The notes: generated by a model from the letters alone, not told the origin. A stretch of DNA of 64,000 bases from Hydrogenophaga taeniospiralis (GCF_020510445.1 NZ_JAHBAG010000001.1:782501-846500); one strand, 5' to 3'; positions 26,068 to 34,448 are shown, counted from the first letter of the stretch. Numbers and translations: made by a program.

Positions 26068-27546
26068 ATGACCGATATCAGCATGCCCAGTTTCGACGGC
26101 CGCGCCGTCATCAACGGCGAACGGATGGCCGCGCGCGACGGCCAGACCTTTGATTGCATCTCCCCGGTGGACGGCCGCCTGCTCACGCAGGTGGCGCGCG
26201 GTGGCCAGGCCGACATCGACGCCGCCGTGGCCGCGGGCCGTGCCGCTTTTGAAGATCGGCGCTGGAGCGGCATGGCGCCGGCGCAGCGCAAGCGCGTGAT
26301 GATCAAGTTCGCCGACCAGCTGCTGGCGCACGCCGACGAGCTGGCGCTGACCGAAACCCTGGACATGGGCAAGCCGGTGAAGTACGCGCGCGCCGTGGAC
26401 GTGAACAGCGCGGCCAACTGCATCCGCTGGTACGGCGAGGCGGTGGACAAGGTGTACGACGAGATCGCGCCCACGCCGAGCAACTCGCTGGCGCTGATCA
26501 CGCGCGAGCCGGTGGGCGTGGTGGGCATCATCGTGCCCTGGAACTACCCGATGATCATGGCGGCCTGGAAGATCGCGCCGGCCCTGGCGGCGGGCAACTC
26601 GGTGGTGTTGAAGCCGTCGGAGAAAAGCCCGCTCACCGCCCTGCGACTGGCCGAGCTGGCGCTGGCCGCCGGCATCCCGCCGGGCGTGTTCAACGTGGTG
26701 CCGGGTTTTGGCACTGAAGCCGGCTCGCCGCTGGCGCTGCACATGGACGTGGACTGCATCGCCTTCACCGGCAGCACGCGCGTGGGCAAACAGATCCACG
26801 TGATGGCCGGGCAGAGCAACCTGAAACGCGCCTGGACCGAACTGGGCGGCAAGTCGCCCAACATCGTGTTCGCCGACTGCCCGGACCTCGACCGCGCGGT
26901 GGAGTCCGCCGTGGGCAGCATCTTCTTCAACCAGGGCGAGAGCTGCAACGCACCCTCGCGTTTGTTCGTCGAGGGCTCGATCAAGGACGCGTTCCTGGAG
27001 AAGGCCTTGAAGTTGGTGCCGAACTACCAGCCGGGCAACCCGCTGGACAAGGGCACGGTGATGGGCGCCATCGTCGACCAGGTGCAGCTCGACAACGTGA
27101 TGCGCTACATAGCCCTGGGCACCAGCGAGGGCGCGCAGCTGATCGCGGGCGGCGCGCTGGCGTCGCCGGTGGCAGGCGGCTGTTATGTGCAGCCCACCAT
27201 CTTCGACGGCGTGACGCCACAGATGGCGATCGCGCGCGAAGAGATCTTTGGCCCGGTGCTGGCCGTGCAGAGCTTCACCGACGCTGCCGACGTGGTGAAG
27301 CAGGCCAACAACAGCGTCTACGGCCTGCAGGCCGGCGTGTGGACGCGTGACATCAACAAGGCGCACGGCGTGGCCCGTGCGCTGCGCGCCGGCACGGTGC
27401 ACGTGAACCAGTACGACGAAGACGACATCACCGTGCCTTTTGGTGGCTTCAAGCAGAGCGGTGTGGGGCGCGACAAGTCGCTGCACGCGTTCGATAAATA
27501 CACCGAGACGAAGACCACCTGGATACGGATCGATTCGCCGGTGTAA
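26068..27546 (+). CDS. puuC: Aldehyde dehydrogenase, gamma-glutamyl-gamma-aminobutyraldehyde type (PuuC-like)
   Basis: The 492-residue NAD(P)-dependent aldehyde dehydrogenase shows PWNYPMIMAAWKIAPALAAG, KPSEKSPLTALRLAEL, FTGSTRVG, general base E258 in TELGGKSPN and catalytic C293 in FNQGESCNAPSRL, and EEIFGPVLAVQSF. In the Puu pathway it oxidises gamma-glutamyl-gamma-aminobutyraldehyde; the family also takes aminobutyraldehyde and other amino aldehydes. Neighbouring gabT and the upstream puu/pot genes support the assignment. The ATG at 26068 starts with MTDISMPSFDGRAVINGE, the normal N-terminus. A TAGCAT box at 26031-26036 may be its -10 element. A 3'-end repeat follows the stop. Confidence 0.88.
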   Translation: MTDISMPSFDGRAVINGERMAARDGQTFDCISPVDGRLLTQVARGGQADIDAAVAAGRAAFEDRRWSGMAPAQRKRVMIKFADQLLAHADELALTETLDMGKPVKYARAVDVNSAANCIRWYGEAVDKVYDEIAPTPSNSLALITREPVGVVGIIVPWNYPMIMAAWKIAPALAAGNSVVLKPSEKSPLTALRLAELALAAGIPPGVFNVVPGFGTEAGSPLALHMDVDCIAFTGSTRVGKQIHVMAGQSNLKRAWTELGGKSPNIVFADCPDLDRAVESAVGSIFFNQGESCNAPSRLFVEGSIKDAFLEKALKLVPNYQPGNPLDKGTVMGAIVDQVQLDNVMRYIALGTSEGAQLIAGGALASPVAGGCYVQPTIFDGVTPQMAIAREEIFGPVLAVQSFTDAADVVKQANNSVYGLQAGVWTRDINKAHGVARALRAGTVHVNQYDEDDITVPFGGFKQSGVGRDKSLHAFDKYTETKTTWIRIDSPV

Positions 27547-27548
27547 CC

Positions 27549-27636
27549 GGCGCCCCCCTGCGCCGCTGACGCGGCTTCCCCCCAGAGGGGGGACGGCACT
27601 GGCGGCCCGGCAAAGCCGGTTCCGCGGTGCCCTTGG
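27549..27636 (+). repeat. Stop-adjacent GC-rich palindromic repeat, copy 9
   Basis: Follows the puuC-like stop by two bases: CGCCCCCCTGCGCCGCTGAC, CCCCCCAGAGGGGGG, GGCCCGGCAAAGCCGGTTCC blocks. It lies between the dehydrogenase gene and gabT. Confidence 0.8.
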
Positions 27637-27683
27637 ATCAGACACCTCGCACCGCTGTGTGCGCTTTTGAAGGAGACCCCCCC

Positions 27684-28988
27684 GTGAACGCACCGCAGAA
27701 ACCTGAAAATCTGAACGCGCCCCACACCAACGCCGCCTGGCACCAGCGCCGACTCGACGCCACGCCGCGTGGCGTGGGCGTGATGGGGGACTTCTTCATT
27801 GACCACGCGAAGAACGCCGAACTCTGGGACATCGAGGGCCGGCGTTTCATCGACTTCGCCGGTGGCATCGCGGTGCTCAACACCGGCCACGTGCACCCCA
27901 AGGTGCAGGCGGCGATCGCGGCGCAGTTGCAGCGCTTCACGCACAGCTGCTACCAGGTGGTGCCCTACGCCGAATACGTGGCGCTGGCCGAGCGCATCAA
28001 CGCCATCGTGCCGATCGAGGGCCAGGTCAAGACCGCGTTTTTCTCCACCGGCGCCGAGGCGATCGAAAACGCGATCAAGATCGCGCGGTCTTCGACCGGG
28101 CGCAGCGGCGTGATCGCCTTCGGCGGTGCCTTCCATGGCCGCAGCCTGTTCGCGGTGTCGCTGACCGGCAAGGTCCAGCCCTACAAGGCGGGCTTCGGCC
28201 CCTTCCCGCCCGAGATCTACCACGTGCCTTTTCCCGCGGAGGGTGCCTCGCTGGACGAGACGAAGCGCGCCATGGACCACGTGTTCAAGTGCGACATCGA
28301 GCCCTCGCGCGTGGCGGCCATCGTGTTTGAACCGGTGCAGGGCGAGGGCGGTTTCAACCCGATCCAGAAGGAGGCGGTGCTGTGGCTGCGGCAGCTGTGC
28401 GACCAGCACGGCATCCTGCTGATCGCCGACGAGGTGCAGACCGGTTTTGCGCGCACCGGCAGGATGTTCGCGATGGAGCACTACGGCGTGTCGCCCGACC
28501 TCATGACCCTGGCCAAGAGCATGGCCGGCGGCACCACGCTGTCGGCCGTGTGCGGCAAGGCTGCCATCATGGACGGCCCGGCGCCGGGTGGCCTGGGCGG
28601 CACGTATGCGGGCAACCCGCTGGCGATTGCCGCGGCGCACGCGGTGCTGGACGTGATGGCCGAAGAACAGCTGCCCGAGCGCGCGCAGCGGCTGGGCGCG
28701 CGGTTGGTGGCGCACCTGAACGGCGCGAAGGCGAAATACGCCCGCATCGGTGGCGTGCGTGGCCTGGGCGCGATGGTGGCCTGCGAGTTCGTGGACGCGG
28801 CCGGCGCGCCCGACGCCGACACCACGAAGCGGGTGCAGGCCGCCGCCCTCAAACGTGGCCTGCTGCTGCTGACCTGCGGCGTGTACGGCAACGTGATCCG
28901 TTACCTGTTCCCGCTCACCATCGAAGACAGCGTGTTCGCCGAAGCCCTGGGCGTGCTCGATGCCGCCATGGCCGAAACGCTGGCCTGA
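27684..28988 (+). CDS. gabT: 4-aminobutyrate aminotransferase
   Basis: The 434-residue class III PLP enzyme shows FFSTGAEAIENAIKIARSST, GGAFHGRSLFAVSLTGK, FEPVQGEGGF, D249 in LIADEVQTGFARTG and the PLP lysine K278 in LMTLAKSMAGG, all typical of GABA transaminase. It converts GABA and 2-oxoglutarate to succinate semialdehyde and glutamate, the step after the Puu pathway. I chose the GTG at 27684 because AAGGAGA lies 9-15 bases upstream. A hairpin terminator follows the stop. Confidence 0.92.
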   Translation: MNAPQKPENLNAPHTNAAWHQRRLDATPRGVGVMGDFFIDHAKNAELWDIEGRRFIDFAGGIAVLNTGHVHPKVQAAIAAQLQRFTHSCYQVVPYAEYVALAERINAIVPIEGQVKTAFFSTGAEAIENAIKIARSSTGRSGVIAFGGAFHGRSLFAVSLTGKVQPYKAGFGPFPPEIYHVPFPAEGASLDETKRAMDHVFKCDIEPSRVAAIVFEPVQGEGGFNPIQKEAVLWLRQLCDQHGILLIADEVQTGFARTGRMFAMEHYGVSPDLMTLAKSMAGGTTLSAVCGKAAIMDGPAPGGLGGTYAGNPLAIAAAHAVLDVMAEEQLPERAQRLGARLVAHLNGAKAKYARIGGVRGLGAMVACEFVDAAGAPDADTTKRVQAAALKRGLLLLTCGVYGNVIRYLFPLTIEDSVFAEALGVLDAAMAETLA

Positions 28989-29003
28989 GCCACCTCCTCT
29001 TCC

Positions 29004-29026
29004 GCCGGGCAAGCCCCGGCTTTTTT
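29004..29026 (+). terminator. Rho-independent terminator after gabT
   Basis: GCCGGG (29004-29009) pairs with CCCGGC (29015-29020), followed by six T residues. It lies 15 bp after the gabT stop and ends 16 bp before the next start, so the next gene needs its own promoter or read-through. Confidence 0.85.
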
Positions 29027-29041
29027 GTGTCTGGAATCCGC

Positions 29042-30454
29042 ATGGGTCAGCCTAGCCTCGATCAACGCATCAGCAGCCTGCGCGAGCAGGGCATCCATTC
29101 GGTGATGGCCACCTTCACCGACCTGCACGGCAGCCCGAAGGGCAAGCTGGTGCCGCTGGAGGCGCTGCCCGACGCGGTGGCCTCCGGCGCGGGCTTCGCG
29201 GGACCCAGCATCTGGGGCACGGGCCTGCCACGCATGGGCGCGCGCAGCGAGTATTACGGCCGTGTGGTGCCCGACAGCCTGCGCCCGCTGCCCTTCCTGC
29301 CCGGCGTGGCGCACGCGGTGTGCGACGGCTTTGCCGGTGGCGAGCCGCTGGACACCTGCTCGCGGCAGTTGCTCAAGCACCAGTTGAACCGCCTGCGCGA
29401 ACGCGGTTGGACCTTCCACGTCGGCATCGAGCCCGAGTTCTTTCTGCTCAAGCAGGACGCCCAGGGCCGCTGGGGGGTGGCCGATGGCGAAGATCAACTC
29501 GACAAGCCGTCCTACGACCTGAAGGCGATCCACCGCAACTTTGGCTTCCTGGACGACATGCGCCGCCACCTCACGGCGCTGGGTTTCGAGCTGCAGCAGA
29601 TGGACCACGAGGACGCCATCGGCCAGTACGAGATCAACTACCGGCACGACGAGGCCCTGGCCGCCGCCGACCGTTACCAGCTGTTCAAGCTCACCGCGCA
29701 GGCGGTGGCGGCGCAGCACGGCTGCAGCTTTTCCACCATGCCCAAGCCGCTCGCGGGCGCACCGGGCAGCGGCTTGCATTTCCACCTCAGCCTCACGGAA
29801 GACCAGGCTCCCCCCGCCGGGCCAGGGCCCGTCCCCCCCGGAGGGGGGCGCCCTGCTTGGGGCGGCCCGGCGCAGGGCATCGGCCGCGCGGTGATGGCCG
29901 ACCCGGCCGGCGCCCTGGGCCTGAGCACGGCCGGTCACCGGTTCGCCGCCGGCCTGATCCACCACGCCGATGCGCTGGCCGCGCTGTGCGCGCCCACGGT
30001 GAACAGCTACAAGCGCCTGGCCAGCAGCGAGAGCGCCTCGGGCACCACCTGGTCGCCGGTGTGGAAGACCGTGGGCGACAACAACCGCACCTGCCTCGTG
30101 CGCACGGTGGCCGGGCGCATAGAATGGCGCCTGCCCGACCCCTCGTGCAACGTGTACGCGGCGCTCGCGGCCACGCTGGCCGCCGGGCTGGACGGCATCG
30201 ACGGGGCGCTGCCCGCGGTCGAGCCCTGCGACGAAGACCTGTACCAGCGCCAGGCCAGCGGCGCGGCCATGCCGCCCAGGCTGCCGCGCGATCTGCACGA
30301 CGCACTCGATGCGCTGCGGGCCGATGCGGTGTTGCGCGAGGCGGTGGGCGCGGCTTTCTGCGATCAGTTCCTGCGCCTCAAGCGCGCCGAGTGGGACGCC
30401 TTTGCGCAGCAGGTGAGCGGCTGGGAGCTGCAGCGCTACGCCGACGCCGGCTGA
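29042..30454 (+). CDS. Glutamine-synthetase-family ligase (type III/GlnT-like) with an internal repeat-derived segment
   Basis: The 470-residue protein opens with MATFTDLHGSPKGKLVPLEAL and GAGFAGPSIWGTGLPRMGARS, and has EPEFFLL, DAIGQYEINY, MPKPLAGAPGSGLHFHLS and VGDNNRTCLVRTV, matching type III glutamate-ammonia ligase or gamma-glutamyl-amide synthetase-like proteins. Its true amine substrate is unknown; the location after gabT suggests amine catabolism. Residues of about 257-279 (PPAGPGPVPPGGGRPAWGG and flanks) are Pro/Gly-rich, unlike the family. They coincide with a palindromic repeat inserted in frame, just after the catalytic GSGLHFHLS segment. The ATG is at 29042. Confidence 0.83.
   Translation: MGQPSLDQRISSLREQGIHSVMATFTDLHGSPKGKLVPLEALPDAVASGAGFAGPSIWGTGLPRMGARSEYYGRVVPDSLRPLPFLPGVAHAVCDGFAGGEPLDTCSRQLLKHQLNRLRERGWTFHVGIEPEFFLLKQDAQGRWGVADGEDQLDKPSYDLKAIHRNFGFLDDMRRHLTALGFELQQMDHEDAIGQYEINYRHDEALAAADRYQLFKLTAQAVAAQHGCSFSTMPKPLAGAPGSGLHFHLSLTEDQAPPAGPGPVPPGGGRPAWGGPAQGIGRAVMADPAGALGLSTAGHRFAAGLIHHADALAALCAPTVNSYKRLASSESASGTTWSPVWKTVGDNNRTCLVRTVAGRIEWRLPDPSCNVYAALAATLAAGLDGIDGALPAVEPCDEDLYQRQASGAAMPPRLPRDLHDALDALRADAVLREAVGAAFCDQFLRLKRAEWDAFAQQVSGWELQRYADAG
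29811..29877 (+). repeat. Palindromic repeat, copy 10, in frame inside the glutamine-synthetase-like gene
   Basis: CGCCGGGCC (29815-29823) and GGCCCGGCG (29864-29872) are perfect inverted arms around an inner CCCCCC-GGA-GGGGGG hairpin. Composition and blocks resemble the stop-adjacent repeats, but this copy is translated as a Pro/Gly-rich loop. Confidence 0.65.
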
Positions 30455-30507
30455 CCCGGCCTGGGTCGGCGCCGGCCGGCGGGGCGTTTTCAGGATAATC
30501 GCGGGAC

Positions 30508-31272
30508 TTGAACACCTCTCCCCCCCTCAAAACCTGGACCAAGACCGCACGGCGGCCCTTGCGTGGCCTGGGCCATTCGCTCGGGGCCTACCTGTTCGCG
30601 CATTTCGTGGGCGTGCCGGTGCCCTGGCGCGCGGTGCGCCAGACCGACGGCGCGGCGCTGCTGGCCTACGAGCACGAGCGCCTGCTGGCGCTGGCGGCGG
30701 CCGGTGAGCGGGTGCCCCCGGTGGTGGCCTTCGATGGCGAGTCCCTGGTGACGGGTGATGTGGGCACCACGCTGGAGCACCTGCTGCACCGCCTGCCCGA
30801 GGCCGAGCGCCTGCCCCTGATGTGCGCGGCCAGCGCCGATCTGGCGGCGTTTCACGCGCGCGGCCAATGGCACGGGGGCGCGCAGGCCCGCAACCTGACC
30901 TGGGACGGGCAGCGTTTTGCCCGCATCGACTTCGAGGAACGCCTGTTTCCCGGCCTGTCGCTGGAGATGGTGCAGCGCTACGACGCGCTGCAGCTGGTGA
31001 TGTCGCTGGCCCGTTTCCTGGAGCCGCTGGGGCCGCAGGCGGTGCTGGCGGTGCTCAACGCCTACCGCGAGGCGCGCGAAGCGGCGCACCCGGCCGAGCA
31101 CGGCCAATCCGGCCTGCAGGCCTTCCTGGCCCATCTGCTGCCACGGCTGCAGCGCGTGTCGCGTCTGGCGGCCTGGTCCACCCGGCTGAACCATTCGCGT
31201 GAACTGGTGCGCCTGCGCACCGTGCTCGAAGGCATGGTCGCGTTCGTCGGCACGCCCGGGCAACCCGTGTAA
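30508..31272 (+). CDS. Kinase-fold protein (lipopolysaccharide kinase/BUD32-like)
   Basis: The 254-residue protein has a reduced kinase-like core: LLALAAAGERVPPVVAFDG, an ADLAAFHARGQWHGGAQARN segment with the catalytic-loop pattern WHGGAQARNLTW, and RIDFEERL in the position of the metal-binding DFE/DFG motif. This matches small InaA/Kdo-kinase or BUD32-like proteins; the substrate is unknown. Translation probably begins at TTG 30508. A GATAAT box at 30494-30499 lies only eight bases before it, so the transcript may be nearly leaderless. The next gene is convergent, with a 3'-end repeat belonging to it in between. Confidence 0.72.
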   Translation: MNTSPPLKTWTKTARRPLRGLGHSLGAYLFAHFVGVPVPWRAVRQTDGAALLAYEHERLLALAAAGERVPPVVAFDGESLVTGDVGTTLEHLLHRLPEAERLPLMCAASADLAAFHARGQWHGGAQARNLTWDGQRFARIDFEERLFPGLSLEMVQRYDALQLVMSLARFLEPLGPQAVLAVLNAYREAREAAHPAEHGQSGLQAFLAHLLPRLQRVSRLAAWSTRLNHSRELVRLRTVLEGMVAFVGTPGQPV

Positions 31273-31312
31273 CCAGGCCCCGTCCGGCGCGAAATGCCCC
31301 AAACCGAGATCA

Positions 31313-31382
31313 CGGCGGAACCGGCTTCGCCGGGCCGCTCGTGATGCCCCCTGGGGGGTGACGCCGCAGGCGGCGCGGGGGG
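31313..31382 (-). repeat. Stop-adjacent GC-rich palindromic repeat, copy 11
   Basis: Abuts the stop of the minus-strand DUF2892 gene. Blocks in plus-strand order are GGAACCGGCTTCGCCGGGCC, GCCCCCTGGGGGG and ACGCCGCAGGCGGCGCGGGG. Confidence 0.8.
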
Positions 31383-31574
31383 TCACTTCTTCATCGGACA
31401 GGTGTTGAGGCCCAGCAGCGTGTACACCGGGCACCAGCCCATCAGGCCGGTGAGCAGCGGCACCACGCCGATGTAGCCCCAGACACCGATGTTGCCGGTG
31501 GCGGCCGCCGCGATCAGGGCCAGGCCCGCGACGATGCGCAGGATGCGGTCGATGCCGCCTTCGTTTTTGCTCAT
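31383..31574 (-). CDS. DUF2892 (YgaP-type) two-helix membrane protein
   Basis: The 63-residue protein is a typical DUF2892 domain: MSKNEGGIDRILRIVAGLAL, then IAAAATGNIGVWGYIGVVPLLTG and a C-terminal GWCPVYTLLGLNTCPMKK with the two conserved cysteines. Two membrane helices are expected in the inner membrane. In other proteins the domain is fused to rhodanese, hinting at sulphur or redox chemistry, but the stand-alone form has no proven role. It lies downstream of a Crp/Fnr-type gene on the same strand, and a TGTGA-N6-TCACA site sits about 118 bp upstream of its start. Confidence 0.9.
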   Translation of the reverse strand: MSKNEGGIDRILRIVAGLALIAAAATGNIGVWGYIGVVPLLTGLMGWCPVYTLLGLNTCPMKK

Positions 31575-31684
31575 GGGAATGCTCCAGTGGATGAAGGGAA
31601 CCGGGTCCACCGCGGGTTGGCGCTGTGCAGCGCTCTGGTCACGGTGGGGCTGGGCGTATTGAACCGGCTCGGCGGGCGGAGGTA

Positions 31685-31700
31685 TGTGACCTGTGTCACA
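31685..31700. promoter_or_regulatory. CRP/FNR-type binding site upstream of the DUF2892 gene
   Basis: TGTGACCTGTGTCACA is a perfect TGTGA-N6-TCACA dyad, the classical CRP-family half-site pattern. It lies between the end of the Crp/Fnr-type gene and the DUF2892 start, about 118 bp upstream of the latter. The adjacent regulator is the natural candidate to bind it. Confidence 0.6.
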
Positions 31701-31741
31701 AAGCCCGGCCGGCGCGCCACGCGCGGGCGGTGGCCGGGGGA

Positions 31742-32395
31742 TCAGCGCGACTGGAACGTGGCCACGGCGCGCAGGCCGGCGCTGTCGCGGATGGTGATGC
31801 ACTCGCGCGAGAGCTCGACCAGGCCGTCGCGCTCGAAGCGGTGCAGCAGGCGGGTCACGATCTCCCGCACCGTGCCCAGCTCGTCGGCCAGCGCCTGGTG
31901 GGTGGCGCGCACCTGCTGGCCGTGGCCGAGCAGGGCGCTGGCCAGGCGGCTGTCGAGCTTCTGGAAGGCAATGGCCTCGATCAGGCCGGTGAGGTCGGCC
32001 ATGCGCGCGGCAAACAGGCCCAGCACGTAGGCGCGAAAACGCTCGTCGGTCAGCGCGGCGCGAAAATCCGCCGGGGAGAGCAGGGTCAGGCGGGTTTCGC
32101 AGGTGGCCACACCGCGCGCCGTGAGCGGCTGGTCCGCGAACAGGCCGGCCGAGGACACCAGGCACATCTCACCGGGCGAGACGCGGTAGAGTTCCAGCTC
32201 CCGCCCGTTGGCCGCGCTGCGGGAGACCCGCACCTCGCCGCTGAGCACCATCGGGAAGCCCTGGCAGGCCTCGTTCTCGCGAAACAGCTGGGTGCCGGCG
32301 GGCACCTGCATCACCGCGAGCCGCGGCAGCAGGGCCGGCAGCGCTCCCAGCGCCGGGTACAACGACAGCAGGTCGGGCGCAATGGGGGCGGGCAT
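31742..32395 (-). CDS. Crp/Fnr-family transcriptional regulator
   Basis: The 217-residue protein has a cyclic-nucleotide-binding-type beta-barrel (about 15-125, FPMVLSGEVRVSRSAANGRE and LYRVSPGEMCLVSSAGLF), a dimerisation helix and a winged helix (about 145-205, ATHQALADELGTVREIVTRL). There is no N-terminal cysteine cluster as in FNR, so the effector is unclear. It is a cytosolic DNA-binding regulator, divergent from cytochrome b561/yceI genes and upstream of DUF2892. A TACAAT box on its strand (32402-32407) ends only six bases before the ATG, so its mRNA may be leaderless. Confidence 0.92.
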   Translation of the reverse strand: MPAPIAPDLLSLYPALGALPALLPRLAVMQVPAGTQLFRENEACQGFPMVLSGEVRVSRSAANGRELELYRVSPGEMCLVSSAGLFADQPLTARGVATCETRLTLLSPADFRAALTDERFRAYVLGLFAARMADLTGLIEAIAFQKLDSRLASALLGHGQQVRATHQALADELGTVREIVTRLLHRFERDGLVELSRECITIRDSAGLRAVATFQSR

Positions 32396-32523
32396 GGGCG
32401 CATTGTAGGAGGGCGGTGCGGGGGGCGGATGCGAATTGGAATGCTAAGTTCGTTCGAATTTTTTGAATTCAAGCTTCAAGCGGTTTGACGCTTGGCGCCG
32501 CACCGGGTGCCTACACTGCCGGC

Positions 32524-33081
32524 ATGTCTGACGCCGCCGTCCTCCGCTACCACCCCGTCGCCCGTGCGCTGCACTGGGCGCTGGGCCTGGCCCTGATCGG
32601 GGTGTTCGCCCTGGGCCTGTACATGGCCGACCTGCCGTTCTCGCCCCAGCGCCTGAAGCTCTACAGCTGGCACAAATGGGCCGGTGTGTTGGTGCTCACA
32701 TTCACCGCCGTGCGCCTGATGTGGCGCTTGGTGCACCGCCCGCCGGCGTTGCCCGCGGCCATTGCCCAGGCCATGCCGGCCTGGCAGCGCGGGGCCCACC
32801 ACGCCACGCACGGTGGGCTGTATCTGCTGTTTTTCTCCGTGCCGCTGCTGGGCTGGGCCTACAGCTCGGCCGCCGGTTTCCCCATCGTGCTGTTCGGCCT
32901 GTGGCCGTTGCCCGACTTCGTGCCGGTGAGCGAGACCCTGGCCGAGGGGCTCAAGCCCCTGCACCGGCTCTCGGCCTATGCGATGGCGGCCCTGGTGCTG
33001 CTGCACGTGGCCGGCGCGCTCAAGCACCACTTCGTGGACCGCGACGGCCTGCTGCTGCGCATGGGCTGGGGCGGTCGCTGA
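32524..33081 (+). CDS. Cytochrome b561 family protein
   Basis: The 185-residue inner-membrane protein has four helices and the heme-ligand histidines of the prokaryotic b561 group: H18 in ARALHWALG, WHKWAGVLVL, HHATHGGLYLLFF and VLLHVAGALKHHFVDRDG. It likely carries electrons between quinone and a periplasmic partner. It is followed 57 bp downstream by a yceI gene, a pairing widely seen and consistent with YceI binding isoprenoid quinones. The start ATG at 32524 follows an AT-rich divergent promoter region shared with the Crp/Fnr-type gene. Confidence 0.92.
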   Translation: MSDAAVLRYHPVARALHWALGLALIGVFALGLYMADLPFSPQRLKLYSWHKWAGVLVLTFTAVRLMWRLVHRPPALPAAIAQAMPAWQRGAHHATHGGLYLLFFSVPLLGWAYSSAAGFPIVLFGLWPLPDFVPVSETLAEGLKPLHRLSAYAMAALVLLHVAGALKHHFVDRDGLLLRMGWGGR

Positions 33082-33138
33082 GACCCCGCGCACCCGACGA
33101 TCTTCCTTGCTTTGATTTCCCGCCTTGAAAGCCCCCAC

Positions 33139-33714
33139 ATGAGCCTGCGCCCGACATCCCTCCCCCTGATCTGCGGTCTTGCGCTGAGCGGCCTGATGCC
33201 CCTGGCCGCCCAGGCCCAGCAGCAGCTGGTGCCCGCGCAAAGCGAGATCGCCTTCGTCAGCCGCCAGATGGGCGTGCCGGTCGAGGGCAAGTTCAAGAGC
33301 TTCAGCGCCCAGCTGGCGTTCGACCCGGCCAAGCTCGCGACCAGCAAGATCGCCTTCACGGTGGACACGGGCAGCGCCAGCATCAGCCGCGAGGCCGACG
33401 CCGAACTGCCCAAGGCGACCTGGTTCAACGTGGCGCAGTTCCCCAAGGCCACCTTCACCTCCAGCAGCATCAAGCGCATCGATGCCACCAAGTACGAAGT
33501 GGCCGGCAAGCTCAGCATCAAGGGCGCGAGCAGCGACGTGGTCGTGCCCGTCACGCTGGCCCAGAACGGCGCCACCACCACCGCCACCGGCGCCTTCCCG
33601 ATCAAGCGCCTCGCTTTCCGCATCGGCGAGAAGGAGTGGGCCGACACCTCGATGGTGGCCGACGAGGTGCAGGTGAAGTTCAAGCTGGCGCTCACGGGCG
33701 TGGGCAAGTTGTGA
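33139..33714 (+). CDS. YceI family periplasmic protein (first copy)
   Basis: The 191-residue protein has a signal peptide (1 to about 26, ending AQA) and a YceI lipocalin-like barrel: LVPAQSEIAFVSRQMGVPVE, FTVDTGSASISREADAELPK, FPKATFTSSSIKRID, and the IGEKEWADTSMVADEVQVKF strand. YceI proteins bind long isoprenoids such as ubiquinone precursors in the periplasm. It follows cytochrome b561 and precedes a second yceI gene, with which it shares only the fold. A 3'-end repeat separates the two. Confidence 0.93.
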   Translation: MSLRPTSLPLICGLALSGLMPLAAQAQQQLVPAQSEIAFVSRQMGVPVEGKFKSFSAQLAFDPAKLATSKIAFTVDTGSASISREADAELPKATWFNVAQFPKATFTSSSIKRIDATKYEVAGKLSIKGASSDVVVPVTLAQNGATTTATGAFPIKRLAFRIGEKEWADTSMVADEVQVKFKLALTGVGKL

Positions 33715-33800
33715 TCCCCCCTGCGCCGCTGCGCGTCACCCCCCAGGGGGCGATGCCTGTGGCCCGGCAAAGCCGGTTCCACGGCATCCTGGGTTTCAGG
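33715..33800 (+). repeat. Stop-adjacent GC-rich palindromic repeat, copy 12
   Basis: Directly follows the first yceI stop: CCCCCTGCGCCGCTGCGCG, CCCCCCAGGGGGC, GTGGCCCGGCAAAGCCGGTT, then a CATCCTGGGTTTCAGG tail shared with copy 7. Confidence 0.8.
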
Positions 33801-33860
33801 CACGCGCACCGGCGATTCTTTGATCTTTCTTTTCACCAACCCGAACCCAGGAGTTCAACC

Positions 33861-34433
33861 ATGCGCAAATCCCTGTCCCTGCTGGCCGCTGCGGCCGTTC
33901 TGTCCACCGCCGGCATCGCCCAGGCCGCCGAGTACGCGATCGACCCGACGCACACGTTCGCCACCTTCGAGATCGGCCATTTCGGCGCCAGCGTGAACCG
34001 CGCCCGCTTCGACAAGAAGGAAGGCAAGGTCAGCTTCGACAAGGCCGCCAAGACCGGCATGGTGGACATCAGCATCGACATGACGTCGGTGAACTCCGGC
34101 ACCGCCATGTTCGACAAGCACCTGCAGAGCCCGGACATTTTCGACGCCGCCAAGTACCCCAAGTCCCGTTTTGTGGCCGACAAGTTCGTCTTCGCCGGTG
34201 ACAAGGTCAGCGCGGTGGAAGGTCAGCTGACGCTGCTGGGCAAGACCCAGCCGGTGACGATGAAGGCCAACCAGTTCGCCTGCTACGACAGCCCGATGCT
34301 CAAGCGCGAAGTCTGCGGCGGCGACTTCGAAGCCACCATCGACCGCACCGCCTTCGGCGCGAACTACGGCGTGGACTGGGGCTTCCCGAAGAACGTGCGT
34401 CTGGTGATTCAGGTGGAAGCCGTGAAACAGTAA
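33861..34433 (+). CDS. YceI family periplasmic protein (second copy)
   Basis: The 190-residue protein has a signal peptide (1 to about 22, AQA-AEY) and the YceI barrel: YAIDPTHTFATFEIGHFGAS, GKVSFDKAAKTGMVDISIDM, MFDKHLQSPDIFDAAKYPKS, and FEATIDRTAFGANYGVDWGF. It is closer to canonical YceI than the preceding copy. It probably binds an isoprenoid quinone-like lipid and works with the cytochrome b561 encoded two genes upstream. The ATG at 33861 follows CAGGAG. A repeat and a bidirectional hairpin follow. Confidence 0.94.
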   Translation: MRKSLSLLAAAAVLSTAGIAQAAEYAIDPTHTFATFEIGHFGASVNRARFDKKEGKVSFDKAAKTGMVDISIDMTSVNSGTAMFDKHLQSPDIFDAAKYPKSRFVADKFVFAGDKVSAVEGQLTLLGKTQPVTMKANQFACYDSPMLKREVCGGDFEATIDRTAFGANYGVDWGFPKNVRLVIQVEAVKQ

Positions 34434-34448
34434 CCCCCCAGGATCGCT

